Positions 10,142-20,076 are shown, counted from the first letter of the stretch. The stretch: DNA of 37,581 nt from Paenibacillus plantiphilus (GCF_927798095.1 NZ_CAKMMF010000043.1:1-37581); one strand, 5' to 3'. The notes: generated by a model from the letters alone, not told the origin. Translations and numbers: made by a program.

Positions 10142-11332
10142 TTATGCCCTCCAAATGTTCGTTTCGGCTATCCAGGTCAGCGCAGCGTCCACATCAGCCG
10201 CCAGCACGTTCACATGACCCATCTTCCGTTTATGTTTTGCTTCATGCTTTCCATATAAATGCACTTTAGGCGCTGCGCCCAGCCTCTCGGCCGTCTCGTC
10301 AACAGCTGCCATTCGTTCCAGCAGCGGCTCCACATGCTCGCCAAGCACATTCACCATTACGACAGGCGTCAGCAGTGAAGCATCGCCCAGCGGCAAGCCG
10401 CATACCGCCCTTACATGCTGCTCAAACTGCGAGGTGCGGCAAGCCTCCATCGTATAGTGGCCGCTATTATGCGGACGCGGCGCCAGCTCGTTGACGAACA
10501 GCTCGCCATCCGATGTCAGGAACAGCTCTACTGCGATCAACCCGACAACGCCAAGTCCTTCCGCAATGCGTGCGGCAAGCCGCTCCGCCTCCCGCTGCAC
10601 CGCATCCTCGACCCTCGCGGGTACGATGGATAAATGCAAAATATTGTCCACATGTATATTTTCCGCTGCCGGGAAGGTCCGAATTTCTCCTTGAGGATTT
10701 CTCGCGGCAATAACGGATAGTTCCTTTTCGAATCGTATAAACTGCTCCAATACAAGCTCAGTTCTCGCTTCAGCTAACGAATCAAACGCTTCGTCGATCT
10801 CCGATTCGCTGCGAATGACCCATTGGCCCTTGCCGTCATATCCGCCAGTTGCTGTCTTGAGCACACAAGGCAGGCCAAATGCTGCAACCGCTGCACGCAG
10901 CTCGTCCTTGCTGGCAACCTCGCTGTAAGGCGCAACACGAACGCCAGACGCCTCGATGGCGCGTTTCTCGCGCAGCCGATGCTGCGTTGTATACAGCAGC
11001 TCGCTGCCCTGCGGCACATACGACTGCTCCATTAGCATAGCAGCTACGCCTGCATCCACATTCTCGAACTCATAGGTGATGACATCCGCCTGATCCGCAA
11101 GCTGGCGAGCCGCATCTCGATCGTCGTATTCGGCAATAATCTGCTCCGCCACTTGTCCGCAAGGCGAGTCCGGGGTCGGATCAAGCGTGATGAATCTGTA
11201 GCCCATCGCACTGCCTGCATTGGCGATCATTCTGCCTAGCTGTCCGCCTCCAAGTATGCCTACGGTCGAGCCGGGCAGAATGACTTTGACTGCCCCAGCT
11301 GCTCCCGTTCCATGCTTGTCCGCATGGCTCAT
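10142..11332 (-). CDS. purK: N5-carboxyaminoimidazole ribonucleotide synthetase
   Basis: ATP-grasp enzyme converting AIR plus bicarbonate to N5-CAIR. The [12 protein letters not shown] nucleotide-binding start of the family begins near residue 25, after an unusual, poorly conserved leader of about 20 residues ([17 protein letters not shown]). No alternative start codon in frame would remove that leader. The C-terminal [15 protein letters not shown] motif is present. The start overlaps the purE stop as ATGA, so translation is coupled to purE; the ribosome site is weak. Confidence 0.96.
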   Translation of the reverse strand: MSHADKHGTGAAGAVKVILPGSTVGILGGGQLGRMIANAGSAMGYRFITLDPTPDSPCGQVAEQIIAEYDDRDAARQLADQADVITYEFENVDAGVAAMLMEQSYVPQGSELLYTTQHRLREKRAIEASGVRVAPYSEVASKDELRAAVAAFGLPCVLKTATGGYDGKGQWVIRSESEIDEAFDSLAEARTELVLEQFIRFEKELSVIAARNPQGEIRTFPAAENIHVDNILHLSIVPARVEDAVQREAERLAARIAEGLGVVGLIAVELFLTSDGELFVNELAPRPHNSGHYTMEACRTSQFEQHVRAVCGLPLGDASLLTPVVMVNVLGEHVEPLLERMAAVDETAERLGAAPKVHLYGKHEAKHKRKMGHVNVLAADVDAALTWIAETNIWRA

Positions 11333-11814
11333 AGCGTCTCACTGCTTTCCAGTACTTCCTGCTGTACGCGGTCGCGCCGTGCTTGCACGCGTGCTTGCAC
11401 ATCCTCATCATAAGCTCCAATCATCTGCGCCGCCAGAAGCCCCGCATTCGTACCGCCCGCATTGCCAATTGCTACCGTTGCCACCGGAATGCCTCCAGGC
11501 ATTTGCACGATGGACAGCAGCGAATCCAGTCCACTCAGACTTGAGGACTTCACAGGAACGCCAATAACCGGCAGAATCGTCTTCGCAGCGACCATGCCGG
11601 GCAGATGAGCGGCTCCCCCTGCTCCCGCGATAATGACTTTCAGGCCACGGGATACAGCAGATTCCGCGTATTCGAACATCAGGTCCGGCGTTCGATGCGC
11701 CGAAACAACCTTTTTCTCATACGGAATTTGCAATTCGTCCAGAACGTCGCAGGCTAACTTCATCGTCTCCCAATCTGACTTGCTGCCCATGATGACGCCC
11801 ACTTTAACCGACAT
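11329..11814 (-). CDS. purE: N5-carboxyaminoimidazole ribonucleotide mutase
   Basis: Isomerises N5-CAIR to CAIR. The 161-residue protein shows the class I PurE motifs [18 protein letters not shown] and [15 protein letters not shown]. It is the first gene of the operon, about 270 nt after the predicted transcription start, behind a riboswitch and terminator. The ribosome site is weak (AAGTGGG). Confidence 0.97.
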   Translation of the reverse strand: MSVKVGVIMGSKSDWETMKLACDVLDELQIPYEKKVVSAHRTPDLMFEYAESAVSRGLKVIIAGAGGAAHLPGMVAAKTILPVIGVPVKSSSLSGLDSLLSIVQMPGGIPVATVAIGNAGGTNAGLLAAQMIGAYDEDVQARVQARRDRVQQEVLESSETL

Positions 11815-11861
11815 GCATCAAACCCACTTTCTATTTGCAGAATTTAAAATTCATTAAAAAC

Positions 11862-11905
11862 AGAAAAAACCCGGCCGCACCCTTCGATCCGGAAGACTGC
11901 TGCGG
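11862..11905 (-). terminator. Riboswitch-controlled terminator in the purE leader
   Basis: Reading towards purE, a GC-rich stem (CCGCA / TGCGG with inner CTTC / GAAG) is followed by CCGGGTTTTTT. It lies downstream of the G-box aptamer, where the expression platform is expected, so guanine binding should favour premature termination. Confidence 0.65.
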
Positions 11906-11989
11906 GACACGAACGATAGGGGAACAAAACCGCCTAAAGACAGGCGAAGGCTGCCCCGCCCGCGGGACAACCTGATTTCCCTATTCAAG

Positions 11990-12056
11990 CTCGTAGTCCG
12001 AAAATTAACGGTTTTCGGGTAGATACTTTCGGGCCGTATTCCCGAATTTATACGAG
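11990..12056 (-). promoter_or_regulatory. Purine (G-box) riboswitch, guanine type, purE leader
   Basis: The aptamer is read 12056 to 11990. P1 is CTCGTA / TACGAG. P2 is TTCGGG / CCCGAA with loop AATACGG. The J2/3 core is GTATCTAC, and P3 is CCGAAAA / TTTTCGG with loop CCGTTAA. The loop GG and CC bases can form the kissing pairs. The specificity base in GGACTACG is C, which predicts guanine or hypoxanthine rather than adenine as ligand. Confidence 0.95.
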
Positions 12057-12094
12057 AAAATTTCCATTAGGCAATTAGCGCCTTTACCTCTCTC

Positions 12095-12124
12095 AGTTTA
12101 CTCAATTGAGCCCTTCAATGTCAA
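12095..12124 (-). promoter_or_regulatory. Promoter of the pur operon
   Basis: A perfect -35 box TTGACA (12119-12124) is followed after 18 nt by TAAACT (12095-12100) as the likely -10. Transcription would start near 12088, just ahead of the riboswitch. Confidence 0.75.
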
Positions 12125-12128
12125 CTTA

Positions 12129-12173
12129 AATACGAACGTTTTGTTGCGATGTCATATAAAAGTTCGCTTTTGC
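12129..12173. promoter_or_regulatory. Inverted PurBox pair (PurR operator)
   Basis: AAATACGAACGTTT on the plus strand (CGAAC core 12133-12137) faces AAAAGCGAACTTTT on the minus strand (core 12162-12166). Two inverted CGAAC boxes immediately upstream of the -35 box match the Bacillus PurR operator layout. Together with the riboswitch this implies dual control of the operon by PRPP/PurR and guanine. Confidence 0.75.
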
Positions 12174-12392
12174 CAACAGTTGTTGCCAACTGAGCTGAAA
12201 AAGCGCCACTTTCCCATACAGACGGCTGTTCTCCACCCTCAAAGCCGCTGCATAGTCTACTATAGCGACTCAGACCTCACTTGAATCCCAAGCACGCAAT
12301 AATGCTCCAACCCCCTCCATTCCAGCATTCATATCGATATTTACCCTATAAAAGATATAAGTTGAACGAAGAAGGAACAACAGAGCGAAGCA

Positions 12393-12503
12393 GGGGAATG
12401 TTTCTGGAGAAGCGTCAGCGCTCGCCTTTGTTCCCGGAATTCCACCATTAACAACCTAAATTCAAGAATTCCGGGAACAACAGCGATCGTAAGAACATTC
12501 CCC
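12393..12503. repeat. Nested palindromic intergenic element
   Basis: The outer arms are GGGGAATGTT (12393-12402) and AACATTCCCC (12494-12503). The inner arms are TTGTTCCCGGAATTC (12428-12442) and GAATTCCGGGAACAA (12466-12480), both perfect. The stem could fold over about 110 nt. It looks like a mobile palindromic intergenic repeat and lies directly upstream of the large plus-strand gene. The rest of the purE upstream gap (12177-12392) shows only a short CAGTTG/CAACTG hairpin and no convincing plus-strand promoter. Confidence 0.7.
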
Positions 12504-12561
12504 CGCGCAGCGGCCTAGAACTCCCTTCCAATCTCTCGACTTATATATGAGGAGGAACTTC

Positions 12562-15500
12562 ATGCCTTTCCCAAGCAACAATCAGTTCGTGCCTGTTTTA
12601 TTGAACGGCTCGCCGATTACTGATCCTGTTAAGGATGTCTCGCCAGATGAGACAGATATCGTCGGAAGCAGTCAGTTCCCGGCTGTCTATTATGCTTATG
12701 ACGGTACGAATATTTATTTTCGCATGCGGCTAAATGCTGATCCTCGCTTTAAGACCGCCTTCAAAAACTTCATCTGGGGAGTCCTCATTGATACGGACGG
12801 CAATTCTTCAACCTATGAATGGGCGCTGACGGTCAACGGCAAACGAACAGGGCTCAATCTCATTAGAAACCCGAATCCCGGAACGAACAGCTTCAGCGGC
12901 AATAGCAGCAACGATGATGACAGCGATGATATAACAGGAACTACAGTCAGCCGCCCCATCGTCAACTTTGACCTTGCAAGGGCTAAGCCAACAGAGGATG
13001 GCTCCAGCTTCGGCGGAGACACCGACTATTTCCTTGATTTCTTCATCGATAAGGCAACACTGTTTGCACAGCTGATGATTACGGATCAGACACCGCTGCG
13101 CTTCATCTTCTTCACATCGACCAACAGCAATAAATTCAATAAAGATCATACAGGAGGCATTCTTTTAAGCGAAGCCTTCTCTAGTCCCCTCACCATCACA
13201 GGGGGCGATGTTCGGGCTAAGCTTGCCGTTGCCCAGACAGTCTCCAACAGCACCACGAGTATAACGACAGGACAGCCCGTCACCTTAACCGGCACAATTA
13301 CCGTCACTAATACAGGCCTCAGCAGCGCATCAACCATCTTCGTCACTGCCCCCTACTTCTTCGATCAGCTTATCGCCTACAATGTAACGCAACGATCTAC
13401 GGGCAGCTCGGCATTCTCAACGACAACCAAAACACTCACATGGAATATCGGAAATCTAGGTGCAGGGGCGACTGCAACTCTGGACTATACGGCAAAAGGA
13501 ATTTTCAATACCGCAGGCACTCGCACTCTGGATACAAAAACAGTAACGGGCGTCGATCTCTTCACAGGAGGCCAGCTTCCCCCTATTCTGAATACCGCTT
13601 CTGTCAATGTGACATCTATTGGCAGCATTAACGGAACCGTGCTGGATCAGGCAACAGGACTGCCATTGATCGGCGTCACCGCCGGGCTGTTCAGCCTGCC
13701 TGCCAATACACCGCTCGGCTCAGCGACAACAACCGAAGGAGGCGTGTTCTCCTTCACGAATCTGGCCCCAGGGTCCTATCAGGTGCAGCTCTCCTTCCCC
13801 GGTTATCAAAATCAGAATGCAGCAATCACAGTTACAGCCGGAGCCGCCTCTGCAATCAACACATTTCTGCAGCCGCAGCCTGCCTCCATACAGGGGACAA
13901 TCACAAGCGGGGATAGCGGCGCGCCGATCGCAGGAGCAGCGATTAATGCAACGAATTGGACCGGCATTCCCATTGCCCAGACTGCAACGAACGCTGCTGG
14001 CCAATATACGCTAGCCAACTTGCTTCCAGGCTATTACCGGGTCAGCGCATCGGCTGCGGATTTCCAGCATAGCGATGTTCCCGTTACACTTGTCGCGGCG
14101 GAAAGCCGCATATTGAATTTCGCGCTCAAAGGCAATCCGGGAGCCGTGGCCGGCAATATCACCAGCACCACTGGCGCACCGCTGGCAAACGCGCTGATAG
14201 AAGCGCTTGATAACCGCAACAATGTGCTGGCTACTGCAACAACGAACGCGCAAGGAAATTATGAGATCGGCACGCTGGCTCCTTCCGCCAACAATCGGCT
14301 GCGAATTTCCGACCCCGGCTACATCATACAGGTAATCGGATTCCAGGTTACAGCTGGCAGAACTACAGTGGTCAATGCCGCTCTATCTCCGAATTCCGGC
14401 AATATTACAGGAACCGCTGCGGACATCGACACCGGCATCCCGCTTCCAGGGGCCAGCATTCGGGTTCTCAATTCCGAAGGCGTGACGGTTGGAACCGCCA
14501 GTACAAATGCAGCAGGCGTCTACACCGTCAACTCACTCCGTCCAGGCAGCTACTCGATTGTATTCGCTGTTGAAGGCTACGCCTCGCGTACAGTAGGCGG
14601 ATTCGTAACTGCCGGAGCAACCGAGAACATCTCCATCGCATTAGCCCGTCTTGCTGGGGCCGTGTCCGGCATCGTTACAGATACGAGAGGCATCCCGCTG
14701 CCGGATACTGTCGTTCGCGTTTTCTCCAATAACATCATTGTCGGACGCGTCAATACGAATGAGGATGGCTCCTACAGCATTCCGAACCTCTCTCCAGGCA
14801 CTTATATTCTGTCTGCGCGCGCGGAGGGCTTCGGCGGAGAATCGCTTGGCGTCATTATCGAATCTGCTCAAACAACAGCGGTCAATGTCCGGCTGACACG
14901 GAACCCTGGAACAATTACAGGAATCGTTGCCGATCATACGGGGACAGCGATCGCTGGCGCATTGGTTGCTGTCCAGAACAATGTTGATGGCGGACCAATC
15001 ATTTTGACACGCGTAATCTCAACAACCGAAGGCCTCTTTACTGTGAACAATCTGCAGCCCGGCAACTACATTGCGACCGTATCCGCAGATGGCTTCCAGA
15101 ACCAGTTTGCAGCGGTTTCGGTTAACTCGGGCGACGTTGCGCATCATGATTTCCAGCTTCAGCCTAGTCCCGGCACCATTCAGGGAACCGTCGCCGGGCA
15201 AGGAGGGACCCAAATATTCGGAGCTGCTATCGAGATTCGTGTGACGAATGCGAACGGGGTTACAATATTCTCCCTGTTCACTGATCCCAGCGGCCGCTTC
15301 GAAGCCGATAATCTGGCCCCCGGAACGTATACGATTCTCGCCTCAGCCGCTAACTTTCAGACTGCCGCCGCAACAACCATGGTCAATGCCGGGCGCAGCT
15401 CCTCCTTGTCTCTTGTGCTGATCTCCGATCCTGGCAGCATTCAGGGCCGTGCAACGGACAGCATTACAGGGGGAGGAGTCGTTGGTGCTGCGGTCAACAT

Positions 15501-18285
15501 ACTCGACCAGCATACCTTTCTCGTTGGTTCAACCGCTACAGACTCCAACGGCAATTTCCGCGTAAACGGCCTTCCGCCGGGCAACTATACCGTTGTCGTC
15601 CAAGCGAACAATTATCAGAGCAATACGTTTGGAGCCATTGTGAGCGCCAATGCCATAACACCTGTCGATTGCGAGCTTCAGCCCGATCCCGGCACCATTA
15701 ACGGACAATTGGAACCGGCAATAGCCGGGGCAGTCATACAACTGTTCAACAACAATAATGTTCAGATCGCTACAACGGTCTCTCAGTCGAACGGTTCCTT
15801 CCAATTCATTAGCGTCAGGGAGGGCTCCTATTTCCTGACTGCCGTCGCGCAAGGCTATTCCTCAGATATCGCCGGCGCCGATCTGAGTCCGGGTCTGATT
15901 ATTAATGTGGCCTTGCATTTGAAAGCCAATCCCGGAAGTATCGCTGGAAGAGTGACAGATCCTGACGGCAACCCCATCCCGCCTGCTGTCATTAAAGTCA
16001 TTAACGGCAATGAAACGATACGCGGCATCGGGCAGACCTCTGCTGACGGAACGTATGCGGTCTCAAATTTGCCAGCAGGAACACTCTCTGTTATTGTCTC
16101 AGCGCCGAACTTCAGCAATGCGGTTCGCGGCGTCAGCTTAGCGCCTGGGGAGCAGGCAGCCAATCTGAATTTCGTCCTTATCCCTGACCCCGGAGCAATA
16201 AGCGGTCAAATCACCAACAGCGTTACCGGCCAGCCGATCGGCAGCGCGGATGTAGAAATACGCACCTTGAACGCTTCCGGCTTATCTATCGGTTCCGTAT
16301 CAGCCAGTCCATTCGGCAACTTCCTGTTCACAGGTCTGCAGCCCGGCATCTATACCATTATCGCCAGAGGGGATGGCTTCGCTTCAAATTCAGTTGGCGC
16401 AGTCGCAATAAGCAATGAGACTGTGAGCGCCAGTGTAGCGCTGCTTCCTTCATTCGGTCAATTGAACGGAACGATTGCAGATGCCAGGGGAGCCGCCATC
16501 ACCAGCAACAATACAGAAATCAAGCTGTATACCATTGATGGCTTGCTTTTGGAGACGCAATTCGCAGGCTCTGACGGCGCCTTTCGCATGACCAACATCA
16601 AGCCGGGTGAATATATGCTCACTATCGTATCTCCGGGTTTCATCACACTGGCAACGGGAGTAACAATCGCCAATGGTCTTGCAACACAAGTAGGCGCCAT
16701 CCTGAAGCTTCAGCCTGCCAGCATCACGGGATCAGTCAGAAACACACAAACAGGCAGTCCTGTTTCCGGGGCGTTAATTAATATTGGCGATATGTATGGC
16801 AATCCGTTGGAAACAACCTTCTCCGATGAGAATGGCGAATTTTTATTGCCGGGCCTTCCCCCTGGCAACTTGACATTATCAGCCTCCGCTTCATCATTCG
16901 GGACCGATACACAAGCAGCGGTAACAAAGCCCGGCCAGTCAACGAATGTCAGCTTCACCTTAACCCCGAACCCCGGACAATTGCTCGGCTTCGTCAGTGA
17001 TTTCAGCACTGGCGGCAACCTGTCCGGCGCAGCTATACGAATTTATGATAGCGTCACAGGCATCCTGACTGCGTCCATCCTTAGTGGAAACAGCGGCGAT
17101 TATGTCTATGGCAATCTGGCTCCCGGCAATTACACAGCAATCGCTAGCAATGATGGATATGCGAATGAGCTTGGCGGATTCACAATCATCTCCGACAAGA
17201 CAACCCGCTACAGCTTTGCACTAGACCCCCTCCCCGGACGACTGAGAGGGACAGTCAAGAACGGAGCAACAGGAGCGCCGCTTGGCGGAGTCAGCATTGT
17301 ACTGCGACAGTACAACAACTTCGGCCCTATTCTGGAGACCATTCTAAGCGACGATGGGGGCGCATTCGATCTCGGTGAAGTCGCAGCGTCCAACTACATC
17401 CTCACCGCATCCTTGCAAGGCTTTGTCGCTGAACAGACCTCCGTTGGTGTCGCCCCCGCACAGCAGTCTGCTGCAGCGATCACACTCCAGCCCTCGTTCA
17501 CCTCGATCAGCGGCATCGTTACAGACAAGAGCAGCGGCGCTCCTCTACCTGACTCTCAAGTCGTCGTTGTGGACGACAATGGCGTTATTGGCGGCATTGG
17601 CGTTTCCGATAACAAAGGAGCATATACAATTCCAAGCGCTCCGGGCACAAACCAGTCTGTTGTCGTATCCAATGACAATAAACAATTGAATGTAGCGTTT
17701 GTTTCTGTTAGCCCAGGCCAGCATCCACAAGTTAATGTCCAATTAGACGACCATCCATCCAGCATTACTGGAATCATTATTGACAACTCCTCTAGCCAGC
17801 CGATTCCCGGAGCCATCGTAAGCGCCCTGGAGAGCATCAACAATACGCCTCTGCAAACCGTCGTCACTGACGGAGAAGGCAGGTTCACACTGGATAGCCT
17901 TGGTACGGCGAGCTATACAGTGACAGCTTCAGCTCCCTTGTACGGCTCCAACGCGCGCAGCGTCAGCATTGTCGCCAACCGCTCGGCTGCCGAGGGAAGT
18001 CTGCGACTGAACGTAGATTTCGGCACATTGCGCGGAACGATCCGCGATGCATCAGGCCAACCGCTGTTCAAGGCGCTTGCCGAAATTCTGACCCCTGAGC
18101 GGCTTCTTATTCGAGAGATCATTAGCAATGCGCAGGGACAATATATGCTGACCAATTTATCAGCAGGTGTCCTTCATGCGCAATTCTCTTTTCCCGGCAA
18201 GCAAACCGCACTTCGAATGCCGATAATTGTTAACGGGGGGACGACCGTTCTCGATATTGTCCTACTAGACGAGGATGAGGAATAA
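12562..18285 (+). CDS. Giant leaderless protein with 18 carboxypeptidase-regulatory-like repeats
   Basis: The protein has 1907 residues. I start at the ATG at 12562, 6 nt after AGGAGG; an ATG five codons earlier precedes that site. Residues 1 to about 205 form an unassigned beta-rich domain (VYYAYDGTNIYFRMRLN, WGVLIDTDGN) resembling DOMON/CBM9-like folds. About 215-352 look like a DUF11-type domain (TGTITVTNTG, WNIGNLGAGATATLDY). From about 354 to the end come 18 repeats of about 86 residues, each starting G-x-I-x-G-x-V and holding a T/S-x-x-x-G-x-Y/F-x-x-x-x-L-x-P-G-x-Y core, the carboxypeptidase-regulatory-like (CnaB-related) fold. No signal peptide, membrane helix, sortase motif or SLH domain is visible. 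A long surface or spore-coat stalk is inferred from the repeats and the neighbouring glycosyltransferases. Confidence 0.9.
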   Translation: MPFPSNNQFVPVLLNGSPITDPVKDVSPDETDIVGSSQFPAVYYAYDGTNIYFRMRLNADPRFKTAFKNFIWGVLIDTDGNSSTYEWALTVNGKRTGLNLIRNPNPGTNSFSGNSSNDDDSDDITGTTVSRPIVNFDLARAKPTEDGSSFGGDTDYFLDFFIDKATLFAQLMITDQTPLRFIFFTSTNSNKFNKDHTGGILLSEAFSSPLTITGGDVRAKLAVAQTVSNSTTSITTGQPVTLTGTITVTNTGLSSASTIFVTAPYFFDQLIAYNVTQRSTGSSAFSTTTKTLTWNIGNLGAGATATLDYTAKGIFNTAGTRTLDTKTVTGVDLFTGGQLPPILNTASVNVTSIGSINGTVLDQATGLPLIGVTAGLFSLPANTPLGSATTTEGGVFSFTNLAPGSYQVQLSFPGYQNQNAAITVTAGAASAINTFLQPQPASIQGTITSGDSGAPIAGAAINATNWTGIPIAQTATNAAGQYTLANLLPGYYRVSASAADFQHSDVPVTLVAAESRILNFALKGNPGAVAGNITSTTGAPLANALIEALDNRNNVLATATTNAQGNYEIGTLAPSANNRLRISDPGYIIQVIGFQVTAGRTTVVNAALSPNSGNITGTAADIDTGIPLPGASIRVLNSEGVTVGTASTNAAGVYTVNSLRPGSYSIVFAVEGYASRTVGGFVTAGATENISIALARLAGAVSGIVTDTRGIPLPDTVVRVFSNNIIVGRVNTNEDGSYSIPNLSPGTYILSARAEGFGGESLGVIIESAQTTAVNVRLTRNPGTITGIVADHTGTAIAGALVAVQNNVDGGPIILTRVISTTEGLFTVNNLQPGNYIATVSADGFQNQFAAVSVNSGDVAHHDFQLQPSPGTIQGTVAGQGGTQIFGAAIEIRVTNANGVTIFSLFTDPSGRFEADNLAPGTYTILASAANFQTAAATTMVNAGRSSSLSLVLISDPGSIQGRATDSITGGGVVGAAVNILDQHTFLVGSTATDSNGNFRVNGLPPGNYTVVVQANNYQSNTFGAIVSANAITPVDCELQPDPGTINGQLEPAIAGAVIQLFNNNNVQIATTVSQSNGSFQFISVREGSYFLTAVAQGYSSDIAGADLSPGLIINVALHLKANPGSIAGRVTDPDGNPIPPAVIKVINGNETIRGIGQTSADGTYAVSNLPAGTLSVIVSAPNFSNAVRGVSLAPGEQAANLNFVLIPDPGAISGQITNSVTGQPIGSADVEIRTLNASGLSIGSVSASPFGNFLFTGLQPGIYTIIARGDGFASNSVGAVAISNETVSASVALLPSFGQLNGTIADARGAAITSNNTEIKLYTIDGLLLETQFAGSDGAFRMTNIKPGEYMLTIVSPGFITLATGVTIANGLATQVGAILKLQPASITGSVRNTQTGSPVSGALINIGDMYGNPLETTFSDENGEFLLPGLPPGNLTLSASASSFGTDTQAAVTKPGQSTNVSFTLTPNPGQLLGFVSDFSTGGNLSGAAIRIYDSVTGILTASILSGNSGDYVYGNLAPGNYTAIASNDGYANELGGFTIISDKTTRYSFALDPLPGRLRGTVKNGATGAPLGGVSIVLRQYNNFGPILETILSDDGGAFDLGEVAASNYILTASLQGFVAEQTSVGVAPAQQSAAAITLQPSFTSISGIVTDKSSGAPLPDSQVVVVDDNGVIGGIGVSDNKGAYTIPSAPGTNQSVVVSNDNKQLNVAFVSVSPGQHPQVNVQLDDHPSSITGIIIDNSSSQPIPGAIVSALESINNTPLQTVVTDGEGRFTLDSLGTASYTVTASAPLYGSNARSVSIVANRSAAEGSLRLNVDFGTLRGTIRDASGQPLFKALAEILTPERLLIREIISNAQGQYMLTNLSAGVLHAQFSFPGKQTALRMPIIVNGGTTVLDIVLLDEDEE

Positions 18286-18317
18286 TACGAGAGGCAAGAA
18301 CCTGTATATAACAAAGA

Positions 18318-18359
18318 AACAAGACAGCGACTGTCAGAAGTACAGCGCGCTGTCTTGTT
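18318..18359. terminator. Bidirectional terminator between convergent genes
   Basis: A 12-bp perfect stem AACAAGACAGCG / CGCTGTCTTGTT with an 18-nt loop lies between the end of the repeat protein (18285) and the end of the GDPD-like gene (18367). The minus-strand exit is T-rich, so it may serve both transcripts. Confidence 0.75.
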
Positions 18360-18366
18360 CCTATTC

Positions 18367-20076
18367 TCAATTGCTATTTTGACTGGACAGCCGATTCTCA
18401 AGAATGGAATAAACCGCTTCCTCCGTCCGAGCTTCAAACAATTGTCCTCCTGTCTCAATCAGCTCCTGCAAATCCAGCCCTTTCACAAGATCGCGCGTCG
18501 TTCGCTCAGCAATATTGAAATGCAATTGCAAATAATCAAGCAAGACTTGCCTTCTTGTGTGCCATTCCATCTGGTAACCGTACAGCTCTTTCTCAATCTC
18601 ACAGGAAGACAGCGTATCCGTATAGAATCCCTCTACATTCGTGCGAAGACGTTCACGAACGACAGCAGGGTCGTTGATCGTATGAATGAACAGAGAGGAA
18701 CCGATCCTCTTCAATTTCTTCGCGAGAGCAGAGTGGCCGCGTTCCGGAGTAGCAGCTACGATGCTGATCCCCTTTTCTTTTACGAATGCCAGAACCTCTT
18801 CGTCACTTGCGTTGGACTGGTATAGGGTATAGATATACCTCGGAAACGGAAATATACGGTCTACCAAATCGTACATAGCTTCGTTATACAGCTGCGGCAT
18901 CACGCGCAATAGAAGATTGTATCCGAAGGGAGCCGCAGCTTCCACCAGTAACCTGAATTGCTTCTCCACAATTTCGGGCTGCGTATATTTAGAATCCGTG
19001 ATCAATAAGGCATCCGGATGGTCCGCCATAAACTGGAACAGGTCATCAATCGTCATTGGCGTATACTGATCCCGTATTTTCAGCTTGCGAAATTGCTCCA
19101 GATTGAGGGGTTTGCCCTCCTCGGCTCCTTCCGGGGGTGTTTGACCTAAATGACGGTACAGATAAGCCTCCCAACCTTGCCTTACAACCAGCCTGTCATC
19201 CGATGTCAACTCCAAATCCGCCTCAAATACACGATGTCCCCGGCCCAAATAGCTCTGCTCGAATGCCTCCCTGCAGTTGGTATAATTAACGCCATCAAGC
19301 TGGCCCCCAGCATGGCTGACCACTGCAAAGTCAGCAGAATCAGACCTGTAAGAGGGAGGAACGGAACGGAACAAGCTGCCTTGCTCATAGAGTGTTTCGA
19401 ACGTATCGAAGACAGTCGTCTCAACACCCGTGACGGGATTATAGGTGACAATATTAAACCCTCGCTGATTCAAGCTCCACTCCTGACCGTTCAGCACAAT
19501 GCTGCTGGAATTGCTGGACAACGCACCTCCGCTCGATACAGCTGCATCAACCTCGCCGAGAACCCCTTCCCAGTGCAATTCTTCGGTCGAGCATTCCTCA
19601 TGAATCACCTCATAATCGACAGCTGTGTCTTTGCGGGCAATCCAAAGATAGCTGTGTCTTAGATGTGTCTTGTTAATCAGAGCAATTCCCAGCGCCTGCA
19701 GCTGCTCTGTGACATCTCCCGCAAGCTGTTGACTGCCGTCATCCTTAACCGAGATGATCGTGTAAGAGCCATCGCGAATGGCTCCGAGATAGTCAATAAT
19801 GTGCTTGCCATCAACTGCCTCTGCACGATAGCCATAGCTTTTGAATGCTGGAATATAGCTGCTCTCGTGATAATAGACAGGCTTGCTGTTGTTGCTCAGA
19901 GCAATATTGCCCATCGACTGAATCCAAACCCCGTGCTGCCGATAAAAGGATGAGCAATAAGCGGCATACACCTTGCTTTCATTGTCGCCCGGACGATCCC
20001 GATACTTTGAACTGCTATATGGAATATACACGCTTTCTTTCTCCATTAGCCCAAGGTCTGCCATCTTATGATGCAT
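18367..20076 (-). CDS. ILEI/FAM3-like domain fused to a GDPD-like phosphodiesterase domain
   Basis: The protein has 569 residues; the ATG at 20076 has GGAGGAG just upstream and overlaps the previous gene by 11 bp. The N-terminal part carries the domain shared by the three neighbours: KDDG (111-114), RHSY (140-143), then SSIVLNGQEW (191-200) and RGFN (205-208). From about 250 a glycerophosphodiester phosphodiesterase barrel begins, with His255 (SHAGG), Glu285 and Asp287 (FEADLELT) and an acidic site in TDSK (360-363). The second catalytic His, normally in a VVxHD segment, is replaced: residues 297-301 read VVRQG (Gln300, codon at 19177-19179). The enzyme may therefore be inactive or altered. 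No signal peptide is visible, although its two partners are membrane-anchored. Confidence 0.8.
   Translation of the reverse strand: MHHKMADLGLMEKESVYIPYSSSKYRDRPGDNESKVYAAYCSSFYRQHGVWIQSMGNIALSNNSKPVYYHESSYIPAFKSYGYRAEAVDGKHIIDYLGAIRDGSYTIISVKDDGSQQLAGDVTEQLQALGIALINKTHLRHSYLWIARKDTAVDYEVIHEECSTEELHWEGVLGEVDAAVSSGGALSSNSSSIVLNGQEWSLNQRGFNIVTYNPVTGVETTVFDTFETLYEQGSLFRSVPPSYRSDSADFAVVSHAGGQLDGVNYTNCREAFEQSYLGRGHRVFEADLELTSDDRLVVRQGWEAYLYRHLGQTPPEGAEEGKPLNLEQFRKLKIRDQYTPMTIDDLFQFMADHPDALLITDSKYTQPEIVEKQFRLLVEAAAPFGYNLLLRVMPQLYNEAMYDLVDRIFPFPRYIYTLYQSNASDEEVLAFVKEKGISIVAATPERGHSALAKKLKRIGSSLFIHTINDPAVVRERLRTNVEGFYTDTLSSCEIEKELYGYQMEWHTRRQVLLDYLQLHFNIAERTTRDLVKGLDLQELIETGGQLFEARTEEAVYSILENRLSSQNSN

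Noticed and set aside
12300..12362. Sporulation sigma promoter for the giant gene (CATATCGATA resembling a sigma-E/K -10 box)
   Set aside because: One key base is off and no -35 partner is convincing; a long palindrome lies between it and the gene.
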